Source: Quillaja saponaria
Lineage: Eukaryota; Streptophyta; Magnoliopsida; Fabales; Quillajaceae
DNA length: 64,000 nucleotides
Reading direction: 5' to 3'
Assembly (NCBI GenBank): GCA_029379385.1
Contig: CM055605.1
Span: 18,759,001-18,823,000 of the forward strand
How positions within the stretch are numbered: position 1 is the first letter of the stretch; each line of letters begins with the position of its first letter. The notes under the pieces are model-generated. The model had not been told where the DNA came from. It ran no database searches and saw only the letters and a program-made list of their open reading frames with translations. A program made the position numbers and the translations under genes. Shown here in pieces: positions 1-11,582 of this stretch.

Positions 1-400
1 TAAGTAAACCTCTTATGTCGCTAACTACATGCAAGCATTTGATGACCTTTTAGTTAGGAGTTAGTACGTTAAGGGAAAAATCTTTAGGGTTCGGAGGTTC
101 ATTGATGGACTTTGAATGGAGATTAAAAGAGAGGTTGACCGTGATTTCCCTAGTTCCTTAGAGGAGGCTTACCAAAAGGCCCTTAACATCGAAAGGTATC
201 TCAAGATGTACCATCAGCCGAGGTCACCTTTTAAGTTTAATGGGTCTTGCCAGTCCCAATCGGTCAACCCATCCAAGTCTAATCCCTCACCATCATAAAG
301 GTCATTCTCTCAGTAGTAAAGTTCTACTAATAATTCCTCTGTCTAGTGCTTCAATTGTCAACAACGAGGTCACACAGGCAGCCCAATGCCATCGTAAAGC
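1..400 (+). pseudogene. gag C-terminal remnant with zinc knuckle
   Basis: The frame opening near 116 contains REVDRDFPSSLEEAYQKAL, a typical end of plant chromovirus gag (retrotrans_gag family). A frame change follows. At about 348-380 another frame reads CFNCQQRGHTG, the first three ligands of a CCHC nucleic-acid-binding knuckle; the final Cys is displaced by a further shift. Stops occur before residue 1 of the longest frame, so this is a relic. Confidence 0.8.
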
Positions 401-741
401 TTTATTCTTAGAAAAAACCCCTAGTGATCTACCCATAAAGTCATTACCACCATCTATGTTCATACCCTTGGAGCCTAACTTTGAGGATAAGTATGAGGAT
501 GTTACGATAGCTGGTTATTGTAGTATAGTTAGATGAGTCTTATACATCACAGTAGTAAGTGACAAATGGAAGCATATAAGTTTTTTCCAAACTTATACCA
601 AATGCAATAGTCACTCTTGTTCTATGGTTATTGATGATGGTAGTACTATGAATGTCGTGTTTAAACTTGCTATCACTCGGTTTAACCTTAAGGTAAAGCA
701 ACACCCTTACACTTTTTAAGGAAACTTGGATAGATAAGACC

Positions 742-960
742 ATATTATCTATAACTCAGCGATGTCTAGTGCCTATTCACCTAGGTGAGTATGTAGAGGA
801 AGTATATTATGATGTCTTCCATATGGATGTTGCTTATGTGTTGTTAGGATGGCCATGGCTTTATGATCTAGATGTGACTATCCATGGCAAGGACTATACT
901 TGTCAGTTTAAGTTTAAAGGTAAGAGGGTTATCTTATTGTCTGCTAAACCTTCGAACTAG
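742..960 (+). pseudogene. Retropepsin-like protease remnant
   Basis: The frame from 769 includes MDVAYVLLGWPWLYDLDV, matching the conserved distal part of plant gypsy aspartic proteases, where the usual form is (M)DVC.VLLGRPWLYD. The Arg of LGRPW is Trp here. The catalytic Asp region upstream (about 600-740) is scrambled by stops. Confidence 0.72.
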
Positions 961-1062
961 AAACCTCAGCCCAAGCCTAAACCAATTCCTCACCCTACAG
1001 CTCAAAGTAGAATTAGCATCCTAAGTGGTAGGGTTTTTGAGAAACAAAATCGTAAAAATCCC

Positions 1063-2030
1063 TTGTGTATGTTCTTAGTGGCTAGAGAGGATGTACTTGA
1101 GAGTGGGCAATCCTATTCCCCTGCAATTAATCAGTTGCTAACCAAATTCCCTGATGTTATACCAAAAGAGCTTCCTTATGAGCTACCACCCTTACGAGAT
1201 ATCCAATATGCTATTGATTTAGTTCCAGGGAATAAAATTAGCAGTAGAGCCATTAATAGAATTACCATAAGGAACTAGAGGAGTTAAATTGGCAGGTGAG
1301 TGAAATTCTAGAAAATGGTAAGATTAGACACAATCTTAGTCCGTGTGTTATTGCTTTGTTAACTCCTAAGAAGGATAGGTCGTATAGGATGTGCATCGAC
1401 AGTAAAGCCATTAATAGAATTACCATAAAGTATAGGTTTCCTATACCTAGGCTTGAGGATATGCGAGACACGTTAGCTGGCTCTAGCTATTACTCTAAAA
1501 TAAACTTGCGTAGCAACTATCACCAAATTCGGATTAGACACGGCGATGAATGGAAAACCGCTTTTAAAACTCAGGATGGATTATTCAAGTGGTTAGTCAT
1601 GCATTTTGGCCTATCTAATACCCCTAGCACATTCATGAGCATTATGACACAAATCCTTAAACTATTCATAGGTAAATTTCTAATGGTTTACTTTGATGAT
1701 ATGTTAATCTATAGTAAGCCTAAGGAAGAACATGGGTCATTTACAAAGGGTGTTTCTTATTCTTAGGGAGGCAAAATTCTACATTAATCTCAAGAAATGC
1801 AATTTCCTCCAGTCTAGTGTTCTCTTTCTCAGGTACATAGTATCTGCCCAAGGTATAATTGCCGACCCAAATAAGATTAGAGTTATTCAGGAGTGGCTGG
1901 AACCAAAAATTGTCTCTATTATTCGAAGCTTCCACAAGTTAGCTACCTTCTATAAGCTATTTATTAGAAATTTTATCTCTATCATGGCCCTAATCACTGA
2001 ATGCTTTAAGAAGGGTGAGTTTTACTAGAC
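1063..2030 (+). pseudogene. Gypsy reverse transcriptase remnant
   Basis: Overlapping frames give the RT fingers and palm: KFPDVIPKELP at about 1147, [19 protein letters not shown] at about 1360-1420, FPIPRLEDM, a YHQIRI block, [11 protein letters not shown], and the catalytic YFDDMLIYS at about 1690-1716. A frame change near 1735 leads into the connection region (LKKCNFL...). Two frames and several stops are needed to read it through. The 5' part carries an odd local duplication, described under findings. Confidence 0.9.
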
Positions 2031-2059
2031 TCTTGCCGCTACAAGAGCTTTTGTTGCTA

Positions 2060-2470
2060 TCAAGTAAAAATTAACCAAAGCACCTGTACTAAGACACCCT
2101 GACTTTAGTAAACTTTTCAAGGTTGCATGTGATGCATCAGGACTAGGTATATTTGGTTTTTTAAGTCAAAAGGATCATCCTATTACATTCTTTAGTGAGA
2201 AACTCTCTGACGCTAAACAAAGGTACTATACTTATGATAGAGAGTTGTACGCTGTGATTCAGTCACTCTACCATTAGCGATACTACTTGTTGCCAAAAGC
2301 ATTTGTACTATACTTTAACCACCAAACTTTGAGATACCTGCATTCATAGAAGAATTTAAAGTCTAAACATGCTAGGTGGGTAGAATTCTTGGATGAATAC
2401 ACCTTTGTTCTTAAGCATACATCAAGAGCTGAGAATAAGGTAGTTGATAGTCTAAGTCATGTAGTTGCTA
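2060..2470 (+). pseudogene. Gypsy RNase H remnant
   Basis: Translation gives FKVACDASGLGIFG (catalytic Asp in a CDASG-type motif), then ITFFSEKLSDAKQRYYTYDRE with the conserved TYDRE block, and later ARWVEFLDEYTFVLKHTSRAEN. Stop codons interrupt it at about 2276 and 2347. It follows the RT remnant directly, as in intact Ty3 elements. Confidence 0.88.
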
Positions 2471-2679
2471 TACTATATACCTTGTCCATTGAGGTTAGTG
2501 GCTTTGAGCATTTGAAGGACAATTACAGCAGTTGTCCTGATTTTAGTAAGATCTTTCATGATGTTAGTAATGGTAACCGTAAGGAGCATGTTGATTTTTA
2601 TCTTATTGACGATTACTTATTTTGAGCCACTAGATTGTGCATTCCCTGTACTTTATTATGAGATTTCTTAGTTTAGGAG

Positions 2680-3460
2680 ATGCATGCTGGTGGATTAGCT
2701 GGTTATTTAGGTCGAGATAAAACCATCTCCTTAGTTGAGGATAGGTTTTACTGCCCTTCATTAAAGAGGGACGTTGCTAGAATTGCTTCCCAGTGTAGAA
2801 CCTGTCAGTTAGGAAAGGCACGGAAACAAAATACTAGGTTATATACACCACTCCCTCTACCACACATGCCTTGGCATGATTTGAGTATGGACTTCATCTT
2901 AGGATTGCCTTGAACTGCCTAAGTACATGATAGTATTGTTGTCGTAGTTGACAGGTTTTCTAAGATGGCCCACTTTATACTCTGTAACAAGACTGCTGAT
3001 GCTTCCCATATTGCTAAGTTATTTTTTAGAGAGCTTGTCAAGTTGTATGGGTTGCCTTCCTCCATAGTGTCTGATAGAGATGTTAAATTTATGAGTTATT
3101 TTTTAAGACACTTTGGAAAATATGTGATACTAGTCTAAAATTTTTGTTTGCCTTTCACCCTTATACTAGTCTGATATGTGATGGTCAAACTGAGGTTGTT
3201 AATCGCAGCTTGGGTAATCTGTTTAGATGTATGGTAGGAGAAAAACAGGATATTTAAGATCTAGTATTATCTATGTTTGAATTTGCTTATAATAACTTTG
3301 TCAGGTCTACGAGCAAGAGCCCTTTTGAGTGTGTCCATGGCTATAAACCTCGTACCCTTATTGATCTTTTTCCTTTGCCACATGATACTCATATTTCTAA
3401 GCCTATTGAATCTTTTGCATCTCATATTCATACATTGTTTGCTGAAATTAGATGAAACTT
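2680..3460 (+). pseudogene. Gypsy integrase remnant
   Basis: The frame at 2680 begins HAGGLAGYLGRDKT and continues to CRTCQLGKARK, the HHCC zinc domain, with the second His replaced by Tyr. The core follows: WHDLSMDFILGLP (first catalytic Asp), [11 protein letters not shown] at about 2950, a SDRD block at about 3068 (second Asp), and DGQTEVVNRSLG at about 3180 (catalytic Glu region). Stops and shifts occur at about 2911, 3110-3140 and 3256. This integrase cannot be functional. Confidence 0.9.
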
Positions 3461-3538
3461 TCTATGAGTATAACTGATTATAAACTTGTTATTGATGTCC
3501 ATCATAAGGCTTAAGAGTTTAATGTTGGTGATAGTGTC

Positions 3539-3990
3539 TTGACTTGTTTACGTTCTGAACATATACCTTCCACTTCATCTAAGAAATTGCATGCTAAATC
3601 CATTGGCCCTTATTCCATAATTGATAAACTTGGACTAAATGCTTATAAACTTGATTTGCCAGATCATTTGAATATTAGTCATATTCTCAATGTGGAGGAT
3701 CTAACCTTTTATCCAGGCAATTTTGTATCCTCTGTATTGCCTTCCACTATTACTGTTACAGGTAATTCTATTTTGACAGTTCCCCCACTTCAGCAATAGG
3801 TCAATGAAGTTGATGCAATCTTGCTGGATACGTTCGCAAGTTCTTCGCATGATAGGTATCGTTATTTCTTAGTCCTGTGGAAAAATCATCCTCCTTCAGA
3901 CACTACATGGGTTTCAGAGGATGAGCTTCATTCACTGGCTCCCTACTTGTTAAAGTTGTATTTGCAAACTAACTCTATAGAGTCGAGTTC
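3539..3990 (+). pseudogene. Integrase C-terminal region and chromodomain remnant
   Basis: A frame at 3539-3799 resembles the post-core integrase segment (KLHAKSIGPYSIIDKLG...NVEDLTFY). After a stop at 3797 the next frame reads YFLVLWKNHPPSDTTWVSED, the aromatic-rich signature of the CHROMO domain at the end of plant chromovirus pol. This domain is the basis for the chromovirus assignment. Confidence 0.85.
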
Positions 3991-4081
3991 TTTCTTACTA
4001 AAGGAGAATGATAGGGAACCACTAGTTAGAGATTTTAGGCATAGAACTCATAAATCCTCCCCATACTTTATCTATGATTAG

Positions 4082-4400
4082 ATTTATCTCTTGCTTTATC
4101 TCTTGTTTTATCTGTTATTAGGATTTATCTCTTATTTCCTATTATGTTGCTTATTTATCTTTTACTTATTTTTATGAATTGATGTTGCATATACATAAGC
4201 TACTTTGATACGTTTGAAAACACTTCTTGATGAATTAAATATTGATATTATTAATTTTCCCTTAGGAGTAGCTATAGAATAGAATTGGTCCTTTCGATCC
4301 CTAAATTCTCAATCAAGTATACACGTCCTACGTTAGTCTTATGCTAGTCTTTCTATCATCTTTGTAGGATTTGATTGCTTTCTTTAGAATAACCTACTGT
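4082..4400. other. Noncoding tail, no gene seen
   Basis: AT-rich DNA with short imperfect repeats of a tttatctcttg-type word just after the chromodomain. It could be the 3' untranslated region or LTR of the gypsy element, but no TG...CA boundary or second LTR is available to prove it. Confidence 0.4.
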
Positions 4401-7160
4401 AATCATGAGTGGTCCTAGTAGGAGTGGATTACATATTATTGATGAAGAAGCACAAGAAGTGGAAGTTGAAAAGGATAAGATTATGCTATCAAATCCAACT
4501 AATTCATCATGCCTCATAGGTTAATGAAAGACATACAATCCATTCAATTCTTAGGCGTTCATAAACACAATGAAGCTAGTATGAAAGATAAGAGGGGTGG
4601 ATATTAGGGAGGTTGAAAAAAATTTCTTTCTATTCTAGTTTAAATACTGAAAGGATAAAGATTGGGTTCTTTGTAATGAACCATGGCATTTCAATAACAA
4701 TATCCTTATATTGAAAGAAATCATAGGGGATGAACATCCTTCTAAACTAGAATTCTCATATGTGTTGTTTTGGATACAAAGCCACGATTTACCCTATAAA
4801 TAGTTGAGGTGAAAAGGAGTGTGAGGGCCATAGCTCGAAAAGTGGGCAGATAGTTAGAGATGGACAAAGCTAATGAGCTCAAATGAAGGCAGTTTGCTGG
4901 CTTTCGTGTTCTGGTTAATGTATATCAACCATTGAAGAGAGGCACCATGATAAAATCGAAGAAAGAAGACATCTATTAAACATAATTTAAATATGAGAAG
5001 TTACTAAATTCCTGCTATGAGTGTGAAACAATGGGGGACATATGATGAAAGATTGTGAGTTTGTAAGGGAAGGTTCAAGCGATAAGGAAGATGTCCAACC
5101 TTATGGTGCCTAGCTTATGGCAACGCCCAAGCGAGCTAACCTAAATAAACAGAACAACGACCACTATACCATTAGCAAGATAGTCAGACCCGACGTAATT
5201 GGAGGCTAAGTTGTTAAAGATGATGAGGTGGCACATTAATATCCAATAAAAGGAAAGCAAGTCAGTACTAGCATGCACCCACACACACGGATTACAAATC
5301 CTATAACAGATGAAGAGGATGACTGGAGTATTTTACGTAATAACCAGCAGGATATGAGGGAGTTCAAATGCTTAGGTGAAACGGTCAACCAAGTCTTGGA
5401 TGGCTTGAAGGAAGTAGACATTCACAGAAGAGAGAAAAATCAACCATTACAATCCCAATCAACCATAAATTACCACCACCCCTAAAAAGCCAAAAGTAAA
5501 CTTGTACCTTAATGATATCAGTATGGACTTCACTAACCCTGGCCTATTGTAGAGTACAAAAGCCCAAATAAAAAGCCAAAACCCATACCTAATGAATTGG
5601 AAAGCTTTGAAATAGTCCACCTACCCTCTGGCCCTATATCCTATCACCCACACCTGACTACAATCATCTCTAACCCTAATATTGAAATACACTAACCACA
5701 ATCATAAACCTCTATCTGCAAACCAATATCATAAACTAATAAGACTTGGAAATAAGCAAACCTCTTTATCAAAGTTAAAAGAAAAACATTGTCTGCACTT
5801 GGAAAATGCAAAGGAGAAAGATCAAACCTCATGATTATTGAGGAGGGACTAGGTGAAGGAAAAAAGAAGAAGACACTTGTTACTATCAAACAAATGGTGG
5901 AGGCTACATGTCAGCCTCGCCGATAACTATGAAACTTTTAGCCTAGAACTGTTATGGGCTTGGGAACCCACGGGTAGTTAATGTCTTAAATAGATTGTGT
6001 ACATCCAAACTTGGTTTTCTTGTTAGAGACTAGGTTATAGAAATCTGAAATGGAAAGAATTAGTTTTAGACTACAATTTTCTTTTGGCTTATGCATGAAT
6101 TATGTGGGAAAGGGACGATTTAGAGGTGTTGCACTCTTATGGGATGATAGCATAAATGTGCACTTACTCTCATAATCCATGGATCATATTGATGTGGCCA
6201 TTAATGATAAGGAAAGGGTAGCAAGGTGGCGTTGCACTAGTTTGTATAGTTGGGTAGACGGAGACACATTAGCATAGAACTTTTGAGTTACTAAAAGGCT
6301 AGGAGTATCTAGTCAATTGTCATAAGTATGTTTAGGCAATTTCAATGAAATAATAAGTAATGAAGAGAAGCGGAGAGGAATACCAAGGCAATACCAAGCT
6401 TTGGCAAACTTTTGAGACACTACTCGGAACTTGGACCTCTGTGATATTGGCTTTATGGGCTATCCTTTTACTTAGTCTAATGGCAGAGCTAATGGATTCA
6501 ACATACAAGAAAGGTTAGATCTAGTAGTAGTAACTTCTCATTAGTTCAATCTCTTCCCCACAGCTCAAGTAACTCACTTGGTTCGTTATGATAGTGATCA
6601 TGCACCAATCTCCTTGAATCTTGAACCATCAAATATGCTAATAGGAATCTGGAAAAAAGATTTTGGTTCCAAGCAATGTGGCTAAGTCATGATGATTGTG
6701 GTAAGATAGTTACAAATGCTTAGAAAGGGTGTGAGGGCTCGACCTATGATAAAATCCATGCAAGCTCGCAAACTCTTTCACAAAGGGAAAAGGTGAAATT
6801 TGGAAATGTTACAAAAGAACTAAAAGGCGGAAATGCAAATTGGCTTCACTTCAACAAAAATCATAAACGGCAGGTAATATTGCTTCCCAGGAAATTACTG
6901 AACTCTTGCATCAAGAGAAAACAATGTGGAAGCAAAGATCAAGGGCAGTTTGGCTAAAAAGTGGTGATAAAAACACTAGTTTCTTCCATAAGAAAGCTTC
7001 ATTCCAAAAAAGAAACAACCCTATCTCTACTATTCAAGATGATTCAGACCAAATTTTTAGAAGGAATGAGGATATTTCTCGAGTATTAAACAATTATTAT
7101 TCAAAGCTCTTTTATTCTCAAGCTCCCAACAATATTGAGGAGGCCATGGAACCAGATTGA
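4400..7160 (+). mobile_element. Decayed LINE (L1/RTE-type plant non-LTR element)
   Basis: Several frames on the + strand give plant LINE domains in order. At about 4678-4795 is a DUF4283-like ORF1 block (EPWHFNNNILILKEI...LFWIQSHDLPY). At about 5007-5055 a broken CCHC knuckle starts CYECETMG. At about 5928-5990 is the start of the endonuclease (MKLLA, then a TAG where Trp is usual, then NCYGLGNPR). At about 6335 is a GDFNE-like block (GNFNEIISNEEKRRG). At 6906-7160 is the endonuclease-RT linker with AVWLKSGDKNTSFFHKKAS. The RT itself is missing, so the copy is truncated after the linker. Confidence 0.85.
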
Positions 7161-7199
7161 AGCAAAATTATTGCTGATATAAATGCACACCTCCTATAA

Positions 7200-7700
7200 G
7201 CTTTTTCTAGATGATGCATGCTGAAAGCACAAATTAAATTCTCTACTTTAACCCAGGTTTTGTAGATAGGGTAAAAAGAGGTCGATCCCCCGAAAAGTTA
7301 AATTTAACCAATTTATGCAAAATATAAATTCTAATGACAATAAAATGAAAGTTAGGGTTTTTATGTTTTAAGTTTGAAAGTAAAACTAAAAGTAAAATAA
7401 CAGACAAGTAATAGAGAAAGCTTCTAATAAACAATGAGTTATCCATTGTGGGAATTTGATATTGATCATTAATCATAATTATTCAATCATTCATTCAAAT
7501 ATTAGCCTAGAATATTAACAAGCTTTAATATTTCAAATCTTTCCTTAGTTCATCAGTTATTCAAAACAAGCTCTTCAATTAATCTCTTGTCATTAGATAA
7601 CCTTAAATATGCTCTTAAGATTTAATTTAATAATAGCTCTAAGAAAAAGAAAGATAGCTGAAACTAAGAATAAACACACATGATCAATTCATTTAACTTA
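7200..7700 (-). other. Noncoding retroelement-derived sequence
   Basis: The stretch has no credible gene. Its wording on the minus strand (a GGGGGATCGACCTC-type segment near 7280 followed by AT-rich DNA) resembles the noncoding leader or internal spacer of plant LTR retrotransposons. It lies beside the minus-strand gag remnant, so a common origin is likely but unproven. Confidence 0.4.
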
Positions 7701-9110
7701 GTCCATGTCCTTTACAGTAATTATAAACTACTATTTACTACATATATTAGAATCATCAACTAATTTTCCTATAGTGGTAGCTAGTTGGCCAATTTGATTA
7801 TCTAAGTTTTGAATGATTGCCCTTGTTTCCTATTGAAATTGCTTAGTGTTAGTAATAACGGACATAACAATATCCTCAAACGGCATACCTTGGTATGGAA
7901 CAACCTGTTGTCTAGCTAGGAATGGTGGATGAACTTGATGAAATCCTAGTTGTTGATTAGGAGGTGCATTGCGGATAATTTGATTTCCATAGCTAAGGTT
8001 TGCATGATTTCTTTAACCTGGATTGTACGTATTAGAGTATGCATCAGATTGATGTTATGGCTACCCTTGAAATTGGAAATCCACCCATGGCATTAACTTG
8101 CTTCATGAGTTCCTTTTAAAGTGTAGGGCACATGTTAGTTGGTATCCAACTGAACAAAATCCACAAGCCTTAGCTTATTGCAAGTTCCTTACAGCCATTT
8201 GACATACAAGGAAGTTTAGATTAGTAATTTTTTGTTCCAAAGAAGATGTACTTATCTTATGAACTTTTTATGGAGGGAGCTCGGGTCGAGTGCTAAATTG
8301 TTGAGAATTTACAGCCATGTTGGAAATTAAGTTTTTAGCAACCAATGGTGTCTTATCTACCAATGCTCCTCCACTTGCCGCATCTATCATGCTCCTCTTT
8401 GTTAGAAGGAGTCCTTCATAAAAGTATTAGACCAATTGCTGATCACTAATTTGATAATGCAAGTAACTTGCACATAGCTTCTAAAAACACTCCTAATACT
8501 TATATAATGATTCTCTATTGTACTACCTGATTCTACAAATTTCCTTTCTAATATTAGCAGCTCATGAAGTGGGGAAATACTTCTCCAAAAATAATTTTTT
8601 CATCACAGTCCATGTAGTTATAGATCCTAATGGTATATAGTAGAGCCAATCATTGGTTGTATCTGCTAAAAAGAATAGAAAAGCTTTAAGCTTGATTTAG
8701 TCTTCGGAAATCCCAATAGTTTTCATGCTTGAACAGACCACATAAAACTCCTTTACGTGTTTGTAAGGATCTTCCTCTGCAAGACCACGAAAAGTTAGGC
8801 AAAAGATAGATTAGACCATATTTTAACTCAAAAGCAACATCTAAAGTAGGATATTCAATGCAAAGTGGTTGTTGGTTTTAGATCAGAAGTCCGCCTACTC
8901 CTTCAGGGTTTGGTTTGCATTATTAGCCTTACTTTCAGATTTTGATGAATTAGATGTAGAGACCACTTGTTGATGAGCTCCAATGAACTTTCTTATTTAT
9001 TATAGTTTAAGAGCAAAATCTTCATTGGCGCTATAGTGCAATGCACTTTGTCTTCCAACGAAGTCGTCTTCTATTTTAACATTGCAACTTACACCTTTTG
9101 AAGCTGCAGC
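7700..9110 (-). pseudogene. gag remnant of a second Ty3/gypsy lineage (Athila/Tat-like)
   Basis: On the minus strand, broken frames give the hallmarks of non-chromoviral plant gypsy gag. Around 8820-8690: FRGLAEEDPYKHVKEFY and FLADTTNDWLYYIP. Around 8440-8320: EGLLLTKRSMIDAASGG with LVAKNLISNMA. Near 7840-7750: LDNQIGQLATTIGKL. At least four stops or shifts interrupt it. No protease or polymerase follows, so only the gag part survives. Its orientation is opposite to the element at 1-4081. Confidence 0.82.
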
Positions 9111-9429
9111 TGTAACATCCCCTAAATTAATACCTAGATTAATTATAGGATAAGCAATTATCTTATGAGTTAAATAAGATTAAAATTTAGTTATATGTAT
9201 AAGAATAGTATATGTGCGTATAAAAATACTTGTAACAATATGTATAGGATACATATTGGTATAGGAATAGTATATATGTATAAAATGCATATAAATACAT
9301 GTACTTAAATACCCATGTGAGTGAATAGGATGGCATGGACAAGTGTAGGCATTGGAACAAAGATGGAAAAATGCTACAAAAATGCTACATGGTGGCGTTG
9401 GAAGAAGGAGAGAACATAATAAAGTATAG

Positions 9430-9960
9430 GCTACTTGTTAGAAAAGAAAATGTGAGAAATTAGGTGTAAAAAGGAGATTAAGTGTGGCAAATTGTAATAA
9501 ATGAAGGGGTCTATTGTAAGGAAGAGAATAAGTGTGGCAATTTACAATTAATGAAGGGATTTAGGTGTAAGAAGGAGAATAAGTGTGGTAACTTGTAATT
9601 AATTAAGGGGCTTAGTTATAAGAAAAAGGAAAAATGATGGAAAGGTTATAGTAATTAAGGGCGCATATGAAAGAAAGTTAAAACATAAGGTGGCAAGTAA
9701 TAATTAACATAGAAAGGTGACTAGACAAGTGGAAGGCAAAGAAAACACTAGGTGACCATGAAATGATTAAGTATGATATGTGTAATGAATTAAGAAAACA
9801 AGGTGTCCATGAAATGATTAAGTAAAGCATGTGTAAGGAATTAAAGAAACAAGGTGTACATGAAATGATTATGGTGAATATGTGTAGAGATTTAAGGAAA
9901 CAAGGTATACATGGAATGATTAACAAGACATGTGTAAAGATTTAAGGTAAATAGGTGGCT
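9430..9960. repeat. 51-bp minisatellite, two diverged unit families
   Basis: The word agtgtggcaa or a close variant recurs at 9481, 9531 and 9582. The word aaatgatta or a variant recurs at 9761, 9812, 9863 and 9914. Both series have a spacing of 50-51 bases. Units between 9610 and 9760 are more decayed but include gtggcaagtaataatta. About ten units are present. The equal period suggests one array whose halves have diverged. Confidence 0.8.
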
Positions 9961-10130
9961 TATGAATAATAAAGGAATCTAAACTAGGGAATAGGAGGAA
10001 GACAAGTGTGAAGAATGATAGAGTACATGTTAATTTAGAGAATGACAAATGGAAGTTTGTAATTTTAGAGAACTAAAAGGATAAATAAGGAAACAAAACT
10101 TTCTCCTAAATCCAAGCCTTGGCCATGCAC

Positions 10131-10139
10131 TATAAATAG
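10131..10139 (+). promoter_or_regulatory. TATA box of the LTR-like block
   Basis: TATAAATAG preceded by gcac matches the plant TATA consensus very well. It lies in GC-richer local context and is followed about 60 bases later by a long purine-rich leader. This is consistent with a retroelement LTR promoter; no host coding sequence follows. Confidence 0.55.
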
Positions 10140-10189
10140 GAAAAGGGAGATGACCGAAAATACATAGGCAAGGGAGAGTAATCAATAAA

Positions 10190-10415
10190 GTGACAGAAAG
10201 TGAGAGAAATAGTGAGAAATTAAAGGAAAAGAAGCAAAACCGTAAACAAGAGGAAGAATGAGGAAAACCATGAGTAAGAAGAAAAAGAAGAGAAACCGTA
10301 GGAGTAGGAGAACGAAAAAGAAACCGAGGACAAGGAGGAGGAAGAGAAACTGAGAAGGTAAAAGGAAAAGGGAAAAGGAAAGAAAGAAAGGAAAACAAAG
10401 GAAAACAAAAACTAA
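10190..10415 (+). repeat. Long purine-rich (A/G) tract
   Basis: About 220 bases are overwhelmingly A and G on the + strand, interrupted mainly by scattered accg and tgag words. The antisense reading gives long artificial Phe/Ser/Leu-rich frames. It looks like simple-sequence leader DNA, not coding sequence. Confidence 0.7.
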
Positions 10416-10837
10416 GTTCATTAGGCAAGTATTCATGCATTCCTTTGTTTTACTTTATCTTTACTTTGAAAGCTACTTCCTTGTTACTCTTATATTATTC
10501 TCATATGTGAAAGCATGCATGACTCTTTTTTAGGAAACTTAAAAGAAATGAGGAAAATGATAAATGATTTTAGTAACTTGTCTTGAGTTTATGTTAGCCA
10601 AAGTTCACCAATTATCCATAAAGATACTCAAACTATAGTATGAATCATATTATTGAGAGACAATGTCATGTAAACGAGAGGTTGGTATCTATGGTACATC
10701 GAAGTCCTTGTAAAGTAGCCTATGATTTACATGAACCAATCAAGAAAGATACTAAGGAGTGGAAAAGAGGAAAAGGATAAATGTTGCATTGCATATTTCT
10801 ATATTTCTAAAACTGCCATCAAGAATCCTTCGTTACT

Positions 10838-11380
10838 TATGAATACAAGTTACAGAGAAAAGTTCTTAAAAAACAAAATATTTTTGAGTTACAGAGCTTG
10901 ACAAAATATAACAATTTTAACTCAGACAGATATTTGCTTCAGTTTAGAATGAAAGAGATAACCAATAAAATCAATCAGAATTACACTACAAAAAAGTTTA
11001 GTACATGTGTCTTCACAATGCAAATGCAAATATTCATTTGGCAGACGTCTGCATCCATACAAATAAATAGACGTAGTAACCCTAAATTCATATATTATTA
11101 TGAAACTATCTACTTTTGCATACCAGACGCAAAATCTTAACGTAATAACGATTTAAAATTTTCTTCGTTTGATGGGCAAACGCAAATTACAGGCTCAGAA
11201 ACTTTAAATCTTATAAAATAAACACATACTATATCTACATCTGCAATGCAAAAACTCAGACATATATAATCATATATTTTTATGATAACAATTGTGTCTA
11301 CATTTGCGAAGATGATTATTATCCAGATGCAAATAGATTTTATTATTATTTTAATAATTTTGAATTGAACCCTACGTAGA
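10838..11380. repeat. CACTA left-end fragment and flank, copy 1
   Basis: 10838-11160 is clearly similar to 38512-38890. Both contain a flank (aatacaagttacagagaaa), then a CACTA-type terminus (CACTACAAAAAA at 10984 here, CACTACAAGAAAA at 38662 there), then subterminal repeats of the gcagacgtctgca type. The remainder to 11380 holds further such words (atctgcaatgc, catttgcgaag). No right terminus is visible, so this is a truncated or shared relic of a CACTA element. Confidence 0.65.
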
Positions 11381-11582
11381 ACCACTATCTACTTAAATGA
11401 CTGGTGTGCACATAACAATTGTGCTCCATATTCTCACAAATTCTATAATTTGTTACATTCATCACCCATAAAGATTAGGATCCGTTGTGAAAATAAGAAC
11501 AAACAATATACAATTCATCACTCATGCATGACTCTAGGGATCTAAATAATAAACTAAGCATACAATATATGACCTTGAAGGT

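Larger units (their letters stand above)
1..4081 (+). mobile_element. Decayed Ty3/gypsy chromovirus (gag-pol remnant)
   Basis: Read along the + strand, this stretch gives the domains of a Ty3/gypsy retrotransposon in canonical order: gag tail, CCHC-type knuckle, protease, reverse transcriptase, RNase H, integrase, chromodomain. It changes frame repeatedly and carries many in-frame stops, so no polyprotein can be made. The C-terminal chromodomain places it among chromoviruses, whose integrases are directed to chromatin. The 5' LTR and most of gag lie left of the window. No clear 3' LTR could be delimited in 4082-4400. Domain entries follow separately. Confidence 0.93.
9111..10840 (+). mobile_element. 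LTR-like block beginning TGTAACATCCCC
   Basis: The block starts abruptly at 9111 with TGTAACATCCCC, the kind of TG-leading end found in plant long terminal repeats, immediately inside the gag remnant on its left. It contains a strong TATA box (10131-10139) followed by a polypurine-rich leader, as expected of an LTR promoter, and a 51-bp tandem array. No matching CA end or target duplication was found, so the right border near 10840 is a guess. No coding sequence is seen in it. Confidence 0.45.

Noticed and set aside
9678..9926. 82-codon minus-strand frame with a 17-residue periodicity
   Set aside because: The periodicity is the 51-bp minisatellite read as protein; no family resemblance.
10030..10440. 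136-, 84- and 62-codon minus-strand frames rich in Phe, Ser and Leu
   Set aside because: They are antisense readings of a polypurine tract, overlap each other in all frames and show no domain.
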